Below are positions 23,448 to 34,438 of a stretch of 64,000 nucleotides of DNA, piece after piece. Made by a program: the position numbers and the translations under genes. The first letter of the stretch is position 1; every line of letters begins with the position of its first letter. Under the pieces are notes generated by a model. The model searched no databases. It was not told where the DNA came from and saw nothing but the letters and a program-made list of their open reading frames with translations. This DNA comes from Allium sativum (Eukaryota > Streptophyta > Magnoliopsida > Asparagales > Amaryllidaceae), in contig CM060920.1 in NCBI GenBank assembly GCA_030737875.1, forward strand, positions 478,298,861-478,362,860. The letters run 5' to 3'.

Positions 23448-24658
23448 CTTGTTAAAGCTAACCAAATTGGCTTATTCAATGATCCTGGATTTTCCCATCT
23501 AGAAGATCTTTTCGGTATCCTAGGCAAAGGTTGTGCCGAGTCCAAGCAACAAAAGGTACTTCCAGTCATCAGATTACATTTAAAGCATTTGTTTGTATAA
23601 TTAATTTTTGATGCTACATGATATTGAAAGCTCTGTTTGCCTACTCCATCATATAAAAGGAGTACCAAATCCTATAAACGCCTTTATTATCTCATATAAT
23701 TTGGACGGAAGTGTTAAAGTATATACTGTTGCAGATAAGCTCAGGTTTAGTTAGAAGAAATTGGAAGCTAATGATTTCAATGCTATGATCTTCGATGATA
23801 TTCTTCATTAGTATTAGTAACCAATTTTGATAAGGTTGTACATGTTTATAATCAGATGCAAAATGCTTAACTCGTTGAAATCATTAGTACTAGTAACTAA
23901 TTTTGTTAATAATGCACACATTTTTTCTCTATTTGTTTTGTTATTTGTCAGGTGGATCTTTGCTTTTGTATTATATGTGCTAGAATTTGAGTTAAGAAAA
24001 TGAATCTTTTTTATAGTCCTAGAGATGAATCAATTGAATAGTTTATGTATACTTTTTGAAGCTCAACTGCTAAAATTTTCTTAGATATAGCTATAATTAC
24101 TCAATTTATGCAATCCTTTTTATAAATTTGCAAAACTTGACAATGCAATTGAGGATTTTTGCACATGATTGGATATGCCCTTTTTTTAATGACAAAAGAG
24201 TTATCCTCGAAAGTGGAGAGTACTTGCATTTTATTATTGATAAAAACATTACAAACATATCTCTAATTCAAAAATATCATCACATAAATGAGCTACCAAA
24301 AGAGCATATGGTAAAAAGGTAATATATACATTAAATCGTGCAAAGTAACAAATACAATGGAAGGTAATTTATGTAGTGCGTTAGCAGACTGTGTTGATTG
24401 TATTGAGCAAGTGTTGTGAGATGCTTTTGCACTAATAGTAGGAGGACAGTTAAAAGCGATTCCTAAAGCGATGCATTGAGAAGGAAGGGTACTAGCTACA
24501 TGGAAGTGGAAGAAATACTAGGTAAAATTTGACTTGTGAATGAACTACACAAGAGCCAGTTACATGCAGGGAAGCGACTAGAAAGATTGCTGCAAGCACC
24601 ATTGTAGGCATGTGAAGATATTTTACGCTTTTTTATTTTTATTTATTTATAATTCTAG
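23448..24658. other. Flanking DNA, possible exon-like stretch at 23448-23555
   Basis: The first 108 bp after the LTR form an open stretch ending in a splice-donor-like AAAAG/GTACTT. Its translation includes GLFNDPGFSHLEDLFGILGK, which I do not recognise. The remainder is AT-rich; frames at 24128-24322 on the plus strand show no known domain. It may be the upstream intron region of the glutamine synthetase pseudogene that follows, but no upstream GS exon could be found. Confidence 0.3.
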
Positions 24659-25127
24659 GAACCCCTCTTCTGCTACTGATAAGATGTTCGGGTATCGCAT
24701 CTTTTATGCTCACTACAAAGCTTGTCTATATCCAGGCATCAACGTTAGTGGAATCAACAGGGAAGTCATGTCGGGTCAGGTAAAAATTTTGTGTTCACCT
24801 TACCATTTCGTGTATCATAGTTTTTGATAATATATTTCTAGTTAAAAATCTTTTATCTAATTTTGTGGGAATTCTAAGTTGGTGAATATGTTGGTATTTC
24901 AGTTGGCGATGAAGTATGGGTTGCACATTACATGCAGAGGTATGCATGTGAGTTTTTTTGCTTCTTGAATTTGTATTTTGTTCACATATATATGGAATAG
25001 AAAAAGCTTACCTTACAATTCATTACAATTATGCAAAGGATTACAAAAATTATGGAGTTGTCATACCATTTGACCTAAAACCTATTGATGGAGACTTGAA
25101 CGATGCAGAAGCACATACTAACTACAG
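24659..25127 (+). pseudogene. Glutamine synthetase pseudogene, three central exons
   Basis: Exon-like blocks at 24659-24779, 24866-24939 and 25039-25127 encode the centre of plant glutamine synthetase, the enzyme that makes glutamine from glutamate and ammonia with ATP. Recognisable words are [17 protein letters not shown] and EVMSGQ (exon 1), VGISVGDEVWVAHY (exon 2), and PFDLKPIDGD with AHTNY (exon 3). The splits after GQ, after the HYMQ-R codon and after HTNY match my memory of intron positions in plant GS genes. It is broken in several ways. The exon 2 acceptor AG is lost, TAA at 24875-24877 replaces a Gln codon, exon 3 has a one-base frameshift after the RIT-K-I codons, and the last donor reads AT rather than GT. 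N-terminal and C-terminal exons are missing. Retained introns argue for a DNA-level duplicate, not a retrocopy. Confidence 0.85.
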
Positions 25128-25739
25128 ATGCATTAAGTTTATTTTTATACTCAAATTTAAGTTGTTTGTACTATATGTGCTTAAAAGACAAACACACAAT
25201 TTAACATTGTAATTGCTTAGAGGAGCGATTACCGTCGAGTATTGGATGTTTTCTTCTTTTGTATAATTCCATCTTTGATAATTGAAAGATTCGTCCTTTT
25301 CAACAGCTATAAAATTCAGATTTATCTTCATTCCCCATAATCTTAATCGTGATGTACTTGTTGTTATAGCTATTTAAATTCTCTATATGCAGTATAAACA
25401 TAATCAATGTTCATGAACAATTTTGCAGAGAAACAAAAACAGTGCAGCTTCAGAATGGAGATGCATAATGAAGCCGATGATGTACCATGTGCTTAACATG
25501 TATATGAGTGAATGAGTGTGTAGTAAGAAGTCAACGTATACGAGTGAAATGTAGTGAGAAAGTGTATGTATATGTGATTGTGTAACAGAAAGGAAACATT
25601 GTGTGTACTATTCGAAAGTTTAATAAATATTTATTTGAATAAACATATGTTCGAAAATAAATTTTGAATTAAATATTTGATTCTCGTAAATTTTTATTTA
25701 TAGTATGTGTATTATTCGGATCCAAAGCGAGTTTCAACA
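25128..25739. other. AT-rich spacer, no feature seen
   Basis: No open frame with recognisable similarity was found. No further glutamine synthetase exon (for example one with the ATP-binding region NRGAS) could be found in the 600 bp after exon 3. Confidence 0.5.
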
Positions 25740-26017
25740 TTTTACAATAGGCATTAATTGTTGTCATAGAGTCTATTGCAACGGCCAATGACTGTTGTAA
25801 AAAAATGTGTTGCAATGACCTATTACAGCGTGGTCTATTACAACGCGCTCATGCCCATTTTCAAATACATATTACAACAGGCATTTCCTGTTGTAAAAAG
25901 GTGCTTTTGACAACGTTTTCTGCTCATTGTAAAATACAGACCTATTACAACGAGCATAATGCCTGTTGCGAAACCAATATTACAACAGGCGTTGCCTGTT
26001 GTAAAAAGGCTGTTTTG
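25740..26017. mobile_element. CACTA-like (En/Spm) subterminal repeat remnant
   Basis: The stretch is built of repeated, inverted words TTACAACAGGC, CCTGTTGTAAAAA and TTGCAACGGCC. For example, ATTACAACAGGCATTTCCTG and its near copy recur at 25871 and 25979. Arrays of short TTGTAA/TTACAA motifs in both directions are typical of the subterminal regions of plant CACTA elements. No CACTA terminus or target duplication is visible, so the assignment is by motif style only. Confidence 0.5.
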
Positions 26018-26366
26018 TTGAAATAGTCCCTTAGAAATATCAGAAAAATATATCAGGAAAACTCGGTCAAAGCAAGAATACATCAACACAAACGTCTGAC
26101 AGGGGTGTTCAAACGTTTGACCGAACACTTAGGAATTTTGTTCCCTTCAAGTCAGACGTTTAACATAGTGGCTCAGATGTCCGACAAAACTCTTTGTCTC
26201 CAATCTTCCAACTGCTCAGATGTCAGCCATAGGCTCCAAACGTCTGAGCTGAAGCTATGATCTTTTTCCGCTCCTTTCAGGCTTTACTCTTCCTCCTTTA
26301 TCATAAAGTGCTCCCACACATCGTCATCTTCAATATATATTTGATTTTCTATCACAAATCACAACA

Positions 26367-26378
26367 CTCCACCTTGAT
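26367..26378 (-). other. Polypurine tract of the copia remnant
   Basis: Minus-strand ATCAAGGTGGAG directly precedes the LTR start TGTTGTGATTTG at 26366. Confidence 0.75.
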
Positions 26379-26608
26379 ATGAAATCACATCATCAAGCAA
26401 ACTGCCAATAATCAGCAAACAAGCCAATCTAGCTCTTTCAACGACCACCAAGTCTCAATTAAAACATTGCAAACTTCACCCATTTCCTACAAAAGATGCA
26501 TTTCCACATGAAATGCACTACGTAAAACCAACAGTCTAAAAAACGTTTGTAATACCACGATGTTCTCCAAAATCTTGTGGATTTTCCAAATCGACACATG
26601 TCTACCAC

Positions 26609-27909
26609 TTAACGAAAGCTCCTTACTAGATCTTTATCGATCTCAGGAGAATTATCAACATGAATACCACTATTAAAAATATGATCCTCAATCCTAGGAT
26701 CATCAGCAGTGACCACATTAACTTCTCCACCTTGCTGTGGACTAGGTTCTTCTACTGTCACTTGCCTTCCATAGTCAACTATAGATCCAACCAATCTATA
26801 AGGGCTTCCTTCCTCCAAAACTCCTCTCATCGTAACACGACCACCCTTGTTTACTCTTGAAGCACCACCTCGAGTATCATAAGTGCAACCACGGCGACCC
26901 AATTGACCGAGGAAAATTACGTTATGCAAACATGTGGGGACAAATCTAACTCTTGAGACTCCCCTAACCACACCATCATGCATATGAAAGCGGATAGATC
27001 CAATACCCTAAATTGGTAGCTCTACTCCATTGGTCGTCCTAATCATGCCGACATTCTTTTCATTAGAAGAAAAACACTTCGCGTCACTATAAATGTAAAA
27101 AATGGCTCCAAAATTCATATTCCAAGGATTAGCTTCAATTAAAAGGACATCGCAGGAAGCATCACTATTGGTGCCTTCAGCAAAACCTGCTTGTACAACA
27201 TCACTAGTATCACCATGCGCAGCCTTCTTCTTATCCTTTTCAAAAGCATAAAAATATATGCGTTTGTGGCCTTTCTTACTACAATAATTACATGTGATAA
27301 CACCTTTACCACTAGCTTCATTCTTTCTCCAGCTTGTATCTTTGTTCAAGTATCATGCTGCATAGCCTCACTTTGAACTGATTTCAAGCCTGATCCTTTT
27401 CTCCTTATCTCCTCATTCAAATAGTTGTTCAAATAGTTTCCAAGGAGATAGCTCCATTAGCATTAGAATTACTCAATGAAACAACTGAAGTCTCCCAATT
27501 TTTTGAAAATGAACTCATCAACAAAAGAGCCTGCAACTCAATATCCAAATTAATCTTCAAAACGACAATTGTTTGATCATATCTTGAAATTCATTCAAAT
27601 GCTCTGCAACAGATTTTTCTTCATCAAATTTCAGTTGTACAAACTTACGAATTAGAAAAGCCTTACTTGTAGCTCTTCTTGACTCATATAAAGATACCAA
27701 CTTGTAACACAAATCCTTCGTGGATTCACGACAACATGATGGAATACCGAATCACTAAGGTACCAGCGAATCAAAGTGATCGTCTTCTTATCCATCTTCT
27801 TCCATTTCCCCTCATCCATATCTGATGGTTTCTTCCCATTTCCATCAATTGGATCATGAAGATCATTGAGGTACGAAGCATCCTCCATCTTAGGCTTCTG
27901 AATCTCCAA
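26609..27909 (-). pseudogene. Copia gag and gag-pre-integrase remnant
   Basis: At 27652-27909 the minus strand encodes a UBN2/gag-type segment with LSDSVFHHVV preceded by a Lys-rich stretch. At about 27270-27290 there is a zinc-knuckle-like CNYCSKKGHKRIYF, in which the final Cys of CX2CX4HX4C is not preserved. At 26609-26983 follow FHMHDGVVRGVSRVRFVP and LGRRG, as in the protease and pre-integrase region of copia polyproteins. Several frameshifts and stops separate these parts. Gag forms the cytoplasmic particle in which reverse transcription occurs; this copy cannot supply it. Confidence 0.75.
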
Positions 27910-28009
27910 ATTTATTCAATCAAAAATAGTCATCTTCGAAAATGACATCATATCTGACATAAAAACGAAATATTTCATCCCAAATTACTCTATGCTTCGC
28001 AATGATCTA

Positions 28010-28022
28010 GCTTTGATACCAA
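28010..28022 (-). other. Primer-binding site of the copia remnant
   Basis: Minus-strand TTGGTATCAAAGC follows the 5' LTR end (TGTTATGAAG when read on plus at 28024). It differs from the initiator Met-tRNA complement by one base. Confidence 0.85.
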
Positions 28023-28023
28023 C

Positions 28024-28766
28024 TGTTATGAAGTATGCGTTTTATGCAGATGAGATTAATCCACGCAGACCTTATTCATTTAATTACTTAAAGATAATTT
28101 TGATAGGAAACAACACGAATAGAAATTACATGCAAACATAAGATATTCCACCAAACCTCCCTCTTTATTGCTTCACAAAAATAACTTTTGTTTACAAACT
28201 CAAAATAAACAAAATTACAACTGAATCATTAAGTTTATTGAGAAATAAAAAGTATATTTATATGACTAAAATGTTGTTGGAGAAGAAGAGTAATGAAGAA
28301 CGATGAAAAACCCATGAATTAACTAATTTCGGTCACAATCCATGCTTTGATTCAAGTTGCTTATATAGGAAAATAGAAGGCCTAGGAAAATATCGAAATT
28401 GCCTCTAACAAGTATTAGAAAAATCTATCAGGAAAACTTGATCAAAACAAGAATATGTCAACTTAGGTGTTTGAATAGGATGGTCAGATGTCTTCCTGAG
28501 ATGGTCACGTCTGACCGAACACTCAAAAAAACTATTTCCTTCAAGTTATATGTCTGACATAGCGCCTTAGACGTCTGACCAAACTCTATGTCTATAATCT
28601 TCCATCGGCTCAAATGTCTATCATAGGCTTCAGATGTTTAATCCGAAGCTTGGATTTTTTTTGGTCCCTTTAGGCTGCTTTTGTTCTTCCTCTATCACAA
28701 AGCACTTCCACACATCATCATCTTCAATATATATATATATATGATTTTATATCACAAATCACAACA
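28024..28766 (-). repeat. 5' LTR (743 bp) of the copia remnant
   Basis: It runs from TGTTGTGATTTG at 28766 on the minus strand to CATAACA at 28024. A TATA box (CCTATATAAGC on minus) lies at about 28359-28369. The truncated partner is at 26018-26366. Confidence 0.85.
28360..28368 (-). promoter_or_regulatory. TATA box in the copia remnant LTR
   Basis: Minus-strand CCTATATAAGC sits about 400 bp from the LTR start, the expected U3 position. Confidence 0.6.
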
Positions 28767-28984
28767 TCAGTTTGGTTTCTTCTGTGGTAGACGATGATAG
28801 TGCGCATGATACTAGTATCGTGGTTAATTGTTTATGTAATATTGGGGTGATTAACCACAAGTAGAGAAAGTATGATTCAATGATACTTGAGGTTGTCTTT
28901 CAAGATTCTATATTGATGGATTGGGTTTTAGTCAACACACATAGTGATCCTTAATATGTTTTTATGGGTAAAAGTGCTGGTGTA
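28767..28984. other. Spacer between the two copia elements
   Basis: About 218 bp that belong to the pre-insertion site of the next element and continue at 35377. The plus strand is partly open (VVDDDSAHDTSIVVNCLCN) but matches nothing I recognise. Confidence 0.4.
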
Positions 28985-29931
28985 TGTTGGGGATTTTTTG
29001 CTTTGAGACTACCGGATGATGACGAATGTCATACTTCAGACTTTAAGGATCTATAGATAGATTCTTTTAGATAATAGTTCAACCCACCAGGTACAAATGG
29101 TTATCGAACTATTGACATTTAGGATTCAATAAAGCCTTGGAACAACGAAATCGGATTCAAAGTTTGTACGGCTTTGATCCGATCAAGAACACTCTGATAT
29201 ATAATATGATGATGCAAGAATCAAATAGATAAGAAGAGGAGAAGAAAAAACTAATCTGTAACATTTCTGGAATTTGTAACACCCTAGAGGCATTACAAAA
29301 CTGCCTCGTTTGGAACGCTTTTTCGGCTCACAGTTCAGAGAGAGGAGGAAGAAGTTGGTTTTAGAAAAGTTGTTTGAAATGCTTTTCTACGCGGCTATTT
29401 ATAGGGATGGAGGGACGCTTCCTTTCACCAAATGTTGCAATGTTTTAAATTGTTTCAAATTCGAAACGTCGAATCCTTTCAGATTTGCAACGGTCGGAAC
29501 TGCTACAGATAGTTGCGCGCTCTTTTGTTTCCAAAGGTTCATAAACAGTTCAAAATGCCTGCCCTTGAATTTAATTCGGGCCCGTAATGGGCCCAAATTT
29601 GGTCGTTACAATTGATATTTTTTGTCCAAAAATATACTTATTGGATCAAGACCCGAAACCCGTACCTGTACCGTACTCGGCCCGGTTCGGTCGGACGGAA
29701 GGCGGCCGCGCGCGCATGTGTGTTATAGTGATGCATGGTCTCCCTCCTTACAATAAAGCAAACATTTGGGTACCCCCAAGGCCCCAACACACTTGTAAGA
29801 ATGCCACTTAAGTACTAGCATACTTTATTATCTTCCACAATGTAGGACAATTACATTTCCTCTTCCTTCTTTCTTTCTTCTCTTCAAAATAAACCCATAC
29901 CCCAAAACTATGATTTAAAAATTTCACAACA
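28985..29931 (-). repeat. 3' LTR of the 6.4-kb copia element
   Basis: Read on plus it begins TGTTGGGGATT and ends TTTCACAACA. A TATA box (minus CTATAAATAG) is at 29394-29403. Short frames at 29310-29811 are LTR sequence. Confidence 0.92.
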
Positions 29932-29946
29932 ATCTCCCCCATTTTT
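29932..29946 (-). other. Polypurine tract of the 6.4-kb copia element
   Basis: The minus strand reads AAAATGGGGGAGAT immediately before the LTR start TGTTGTGAAATT. Confidence 0.85.
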
Positions 29947-30653
29947 CAAAATTGAAAAAATAAATAAAATGGATGGCTTAATCACTAGTTTTACTTCCTA
30001 CATACCTAAGTGGGATCAAGCCTATGTAGTTCTAAGATCAAATTTTTGCATCATCGTAGAAACAACACATAAACAAAAGATATCTTTTGGATTTGAACTT
30101 TTACTTAGTGTAAACCATTTAAAGTTCTATCGAGATTCTATGGTGAACGAATCTTGAACCAAGTATCCCTTAATGATAAAATTGGAACAATCACACATGT
30201 TGATTTCCTTAGTTAGAGTGTTCTGTATTGCGCAGCATGTTAATGGCCATGTGCTTTAATCCTGGTTCATGAGTCTACTTTGGAAAGCGGTCTTACTTTC
30301 CTAGGAAACGGCCTAATTTCCATACTTATATAGGTAAGTCTCTTAAGGAGTTTCTACGATACACCTTTTAAGGTTTCTAGACTTATTAAGGAGTTTATCC
30401 ATCCTTTGTTCTTGCAGAATTTAACACTAAATATTATGAGGTTATTCATTTAGTGTTCCGCAATCATGCTCTTAATACCCATCGAACTTTGTCTATCCTT
30501 TTCAAGACACAAGTTGGGTTTCTGTTAAGGATGATTAATCTTCATTCACAGACCTTACTCCCATTTCTTTTGACTTTATAGAAACCATAGCCTTTGGAAG
30601 ACCTTTTGTAAGTGGGTCAGCCAAGTTTTTCTTAGTTTCTATGTAGTCAACAG
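29947..30653 (-). other. 3' untranslated interior of the copia element
   Basis: Between the RNase H remnant and the polypurine tract there is about 700 bp with no conserved coding block. It would be the 3' untranslated part of the element RNA. A short degenerate continuation of the polyprotein C-terminus may occupy 30590-30660. Confidence 0.5.
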
Positions 30654-30965
30654 TTATAACTCCACTTTTGATAATTGTCTTACCATCTGATGTCTTAGAC
30701 TCACATTTCCAGACTTCCTGTCACATGTCTTATTAGAGAAATTACATATTGTTGCTTGATTATCACAGTTAATCAAGACTACTGGAGATAGCTTCTTCCA
30801 TAATGGGATTTCCAATAAAAATTTCCTAAGCCATTCCATTTCCTTACATGCATACGCTAATGCAATCAATTTTGGCAAAATAGTCCAATCAGATATATAG
30901 CTCTGCTTCTTGGAAGCCTAAGACACAGTTCTAATGTTAACATCCATCCAATCGTAGACTTGGAT
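30654..30965 (-). pseudogene. Copia RNase H remnant
   Basis: The minus strand at 30654-30878 encodes a block with ALAYACKEMEWLRKFLLEIP, then NCDNQATI and SLRHQMVRQL. These correspond to the RNase H active-site region of copia polyproteins (E in KEMEW, D in CDNQA, and the H-R-H-like segment near the end). It is out of frame with the reverse transcriptase segment upstream. RNase H removes the RNA strand during reverse transcription. Confidence 0.8.
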
Positions 30966-30972
30966 TTGGATT

Positions 30973-31902
30973 TTACACGTCCCAAGTTGCATCACTATAT
31001 CCTTCTATTACAGTTGGATATCCTTTATAAGATAAATCATAGTTGATGGCTCCTTTCAGACAAGCTAAAACACTGGAACTAGCTTTCCAGTGTTTGAAAC
31101 CTGGATCACTCATAATTCGACACATTACTCTTATAACATGTGCGATGTTTAGTCTATCACAATGCATATCATAGATAAGACTCCTAATAACACTACAATA
31201 CTCAAGTTGAGAAACGTTACGTCCAGTTTTCTTTTCTAATTTGATACTTGGGTCTAAAGGAGTTGGTGCTGGTTTGTCATCATAATGACCATATTTCTTT
31301 AGGAACTTCTTAACGTAATGAGTTTGGTTTAGTAATAACTCCCCTGCTTTCCTTATGAATTTAATTCCTAGAACTACATCAGTCTCTCCTAGATCTTTCA
31401 TATCAAATTTAGAAGATATAAACTTCTTGGTTGCACTCACACACGATATATTAGAACCAAATATCTGCATGTCATCTATGTATAAACATATTATAGCATA
31501 ACTGTTGTTATCTGATTTGTTATAAATACATGTATCAGCATCATTAACAACGAATCTAAATGACAATGCAACTTTATCAAACTTCTCATGCCATTGCATG
31601 GGAGCTTGCTTCAGGCCATAAAGAGATTTGACTAGTTTACACACTTTTTTTCTTGACCTGGGGTTATGAAACCTTCAAGTTGTTCCATATGTATCTCTTC
31701 TTCTAAATCTCCATTTGGAAAAGCTGTTTTTACATCCACGTATGACCGAACTATGAATTGATGCAAGTGATATTAAACAGCGTATAGAAGATATGCGAGC
31801 AACTGGAGCATATGTATCAAAATAATCCACTCCTTGTCTTTGCTTATATCCCATAGCAACTACTCTGGCTTTAAATTTATCAGTGGATCCATTTGTATTC
31901 AA
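30973..31902 (-). pseudogene. Copia reverse transcriptase remnant
   Basis: 31675-31902 encodes the start of the reverse transcriptase domain (FKARVVAMGYKQRQGVDYFD, TYAPVARISSIR). After a frame change near 31660, 30973-31644 continues with LVKSLYGLKQAPMQWHEKFD and the catalytic box YIDDM at residues 55-59 of that frame. It ends with SDATWDV, where the usual copia sequence continues DWAG. The core motif of the polymerase is present, but the frame changes make the copy inactive. Confidence 0.88.
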
Positions 31903-31958
31903 CCTTTTCTTGAATATCCATTTACTTCCTATAGGTTTAGCATCAGGAGGTAAATCAG

Positions 31959-32297
31959 TTAAAACCCAAGTTTGGTTATCATTATGGAATTCATTTCACC
32001 ATTGAAAGCTTCTTTCCATAAATTAGAATCTCTAGAATTCATAGCTTTAGAATAATTTTTGGGATCATCATTGACGTTCGTTACGTATCTTGTCACATTA
32101 AGGACTTCGTCCTTATTGCCTTCTACAAGATATGTTATGAAGTCAGGACCATAGTCCTTTTCTATTCTCGCTCTTTTTCTTCTCCTGTGTTGAGTACTAT
32201 TATCTGGTACTGACACTTCCTTGTTGTTTTGAGCAGGAGCATATTCATCATTATTGATATCATTAGTCACAGTTGGTTCTAGACTAGATGATGTCAA
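31959..32297 (-). pseudogene. Copia linker between integrase and reverse transcriptase
   Basis: The minus-strand frame has an Asn/Asp-rich segment, a basic RRRKRARIEKDYGPDF stretch and SRDSNLWKEAFNGEMNSI, which corresponds to the 'W..A...E..S' opening of copia reverse transcriptase. A frameshift near 31950 separates it from the next part. Confidence 0.7.
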
Positions 32298-32351
32298 TGA
32301 ATTCTCAACAGTTTGATTTTCAAAGAATTCTACATCTACAAATTCTATAAC

Positions 32352-33155
32352 TTATAAGGTGTCAAGTATAAGGAACCTATAAGCAATACTATTAAGAGAA
32401 TACCCTATTAAAACACACTTAAATGACCTATTACCTAACTTTGGTGGTTTAGGGTCAGGTTTTCTAACATATTCTAGGCAACCCTGAACTTTAAGTCTAG
32501 TAAGGTTAGGTTTTCTATTAAACCATAATTCATAAGGGGAAATAATATTCTTTTTACGTGGTATTCTATTTAAAATGTAACATGCGGATAACATAGTGTA
32601 ACCCTATTGTTTATAAGGTAAATTAGAACTTATGAGCATGGTGTTTACCATTTATAGTAAAATTCTATTTTTCTTCTCAACAACACCATTTTGTTGTGGT
32701 ATATGGGGTGGTACATTGGTGAACTAACCATGTTGTTTAGAAAACAAGGTAAATTCTTTCGAAAAATATTCACCACCATGATCTGAATGTAACAATTTAA
32801 TTTTAACTCCCAATTGTGTTTTGACTTCTGCTTTGTAAATTTTGAATTTATCAAAGGCCTCATCTTTAGATTTCATTAGATTTACATATGCATATCTAGT
32901 ATAATCATCAATAAATGTTATATAGTATTGGTTACCACCATAGGTGATATGACTTTTTAAGTCACCCACATCACTATATACCAAAACAAGAAAACCAGTT
33001 TTCCTTTCAATAGATTTAAAGAATTTACAGTGTATTTTTGCTTGAACACATACTTCACATTTAGAGATAGACTCGAAAACACAATCAGAAATTAATCCTA
33101 ATTTATGCATATTTTTAAGAGATTTATAATTAACATGTCCTAATCTACCATGCAA
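32352..33155 (-). pseudogene. Copia integrase remnant
   Basis: 32724-33155 begins with the HHCC zinc region (HGRLGH at residues 2-7, C33 and C36). It then shows two catalytic acidic positions: D62 in YSDVGD, where HTD is usual, and D125 in HSDHGGEY. A frame change and stop follow near 32720. The C-terminal part resumes at 32352-32594 with ACYILNRIPRKK, PYELWF and GCLEYVRKP. Integrase inserts the cDNA and makes the 5-bp duplication. The third catalytic Glu must fall near the break and was not identified in an intact frame. Confidence 0.82.
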
Positions 33156-33217
33156 TAAATTAATAGAATCAACAATATAAGCAGAATTTTTACTAGATTC
33201 AACTTAACCATGTCGTT

Positions 33218-34414
33218 TCAAGAATATCCCTGTCCAATAAATTTGTTGTTCTGGGACAACACTAACTTATCAGACTCATACACCATATTGAATCCTCCTT
33301 TGTTAAGAAGGTATCCAGAAACCAAATTCTTACACATATCAAGTACATAAAATACATTGACTAATGTAAGAACTTTCCCAGAGATGAATGTAAGTTCAAT
33401 TATGCCTTTTTCCAAAACTTTGCTTGCAATTTTGTTTGTGCCAGTAACTACGTTGGATTCTCCATTATTCTCTTCGTAAGTCTTGAACAGATTACGATCT
33501 TTGCAAACACGAATGGTTACTCCTGTATCGAGCCACCAATCATTATAGATGCCACTAACGGAGTTCGCCTCTTGTACAACAACCACAAGCTTTTCCTCGA
33601 CCAAATTCGCTTTTTGTTGTTTCTTCCGAAGACGACAGTCTCGGGCATAGTGGCCGGGTTTGTTACAATAGTAACAGGCACCCTTCTTTTTTTTCTTGAA
33701 ATTGTTATTTTTCTTATTAAATTGTGTCTCATTATTAGGCTTCAATTTATCAGTAATTTCAACATTATTTGACATAGACTGAGACTCAGTTTGTGGATTA
33801 TCATCTAGTTCGCGTTTACGAGAATCCTCTTCGGTATTAAGATGACGTTGTGAACCATCTAAATTATAATCTGTTTCTGCATGTTTCAATGTTTTCTTAT
33901 AGTCATTCCAAGAATTCAGGAGTCTCGAAATAATAACTTCAACAACAAAAGATTCAAGGAGATCAATTCCGACATCTTTAAGTTGATTCACCAATAGTAG
34001 TATTTCACTTACTTGTCCAACTATGGACTCGTTGGAGACCATTTTGAAATCCATAAAATTACAAATAAGAAACTTTTTATTATTTACTTCGGATATGCGA
34101 TACTTGCTCTCTTATGCAGTCCAGAGGTCCTTTGCAGCTTCCAAGGTCCTATGAGCGTTGCAGGCATTCAGGTTGTGCCCTCTACATAGAAAATCTTTCT
34201 CTTTGCGCTTTGCATGTTTTGCCTTTGGAGCGGCATCCTCGCTAGCAGTTTCCTCCTGTATAATTTCCAATCTGTCTTCCAAAATGTAGAACAATTTGAC
34301 GGTGATCATAAAGAACTTCATTGTCGCTTTCCAACGAGTGAAGTTTTCGCCACCAAAACGCTCCAATTTAGTCAAATGCCGACTCATAACTTGTAATGCG
34401 CTCAGACCTTCCAT
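33218..34414 (-). pseudogene. Copia gag and protease remnant
   Basis: The N-terminus (34112-34414) has RFGGENFTRWKATMKFF, as in copia gag. A stop (TAA, 34112-34114) interrupts the frame before the segment 33218-34054. That segment carries a zinc knuckle CYYCNKPGHYARDC at its residues 127-140 and the aspartic protease motif WWLDTG at residues 173-178. The start at 34414 lies only 24 bp inside the LTR boundary. Gag packages element RNA; the protease cleaves the polyprotein. Confidence 0.87.
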
Positions 34415-34438
34415 GGTTGAAGAAACTATCTGAAAATT

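Larger units (their letters stand above)
26018..28766 (-). mobile_element. Ty1/copia remnant with gag only (internally deleted)
   Basis: A 5' LTR at 28024-28766 and a truncated 3' LTR at about 26018-26366 share sequence such as the TTCCTTCAAGT and ATCACAAATCACAACA blocks. The minus strand has a primer-binding site at 28010-28022 (TTGGTATCAAAGC) and a polypurine tract at about 26367-26378 (ATCAAGGTGGAG). The interior is only about 1.65 kb and holds gag and part of the gag-pre-integrase region; integrase and reverse transcriptase are absent. The far end of the 3' LTR is missing where it meets the CACTA-like block. The LTRs differ noticeably, so the copy is old. Confidence 0.85.
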
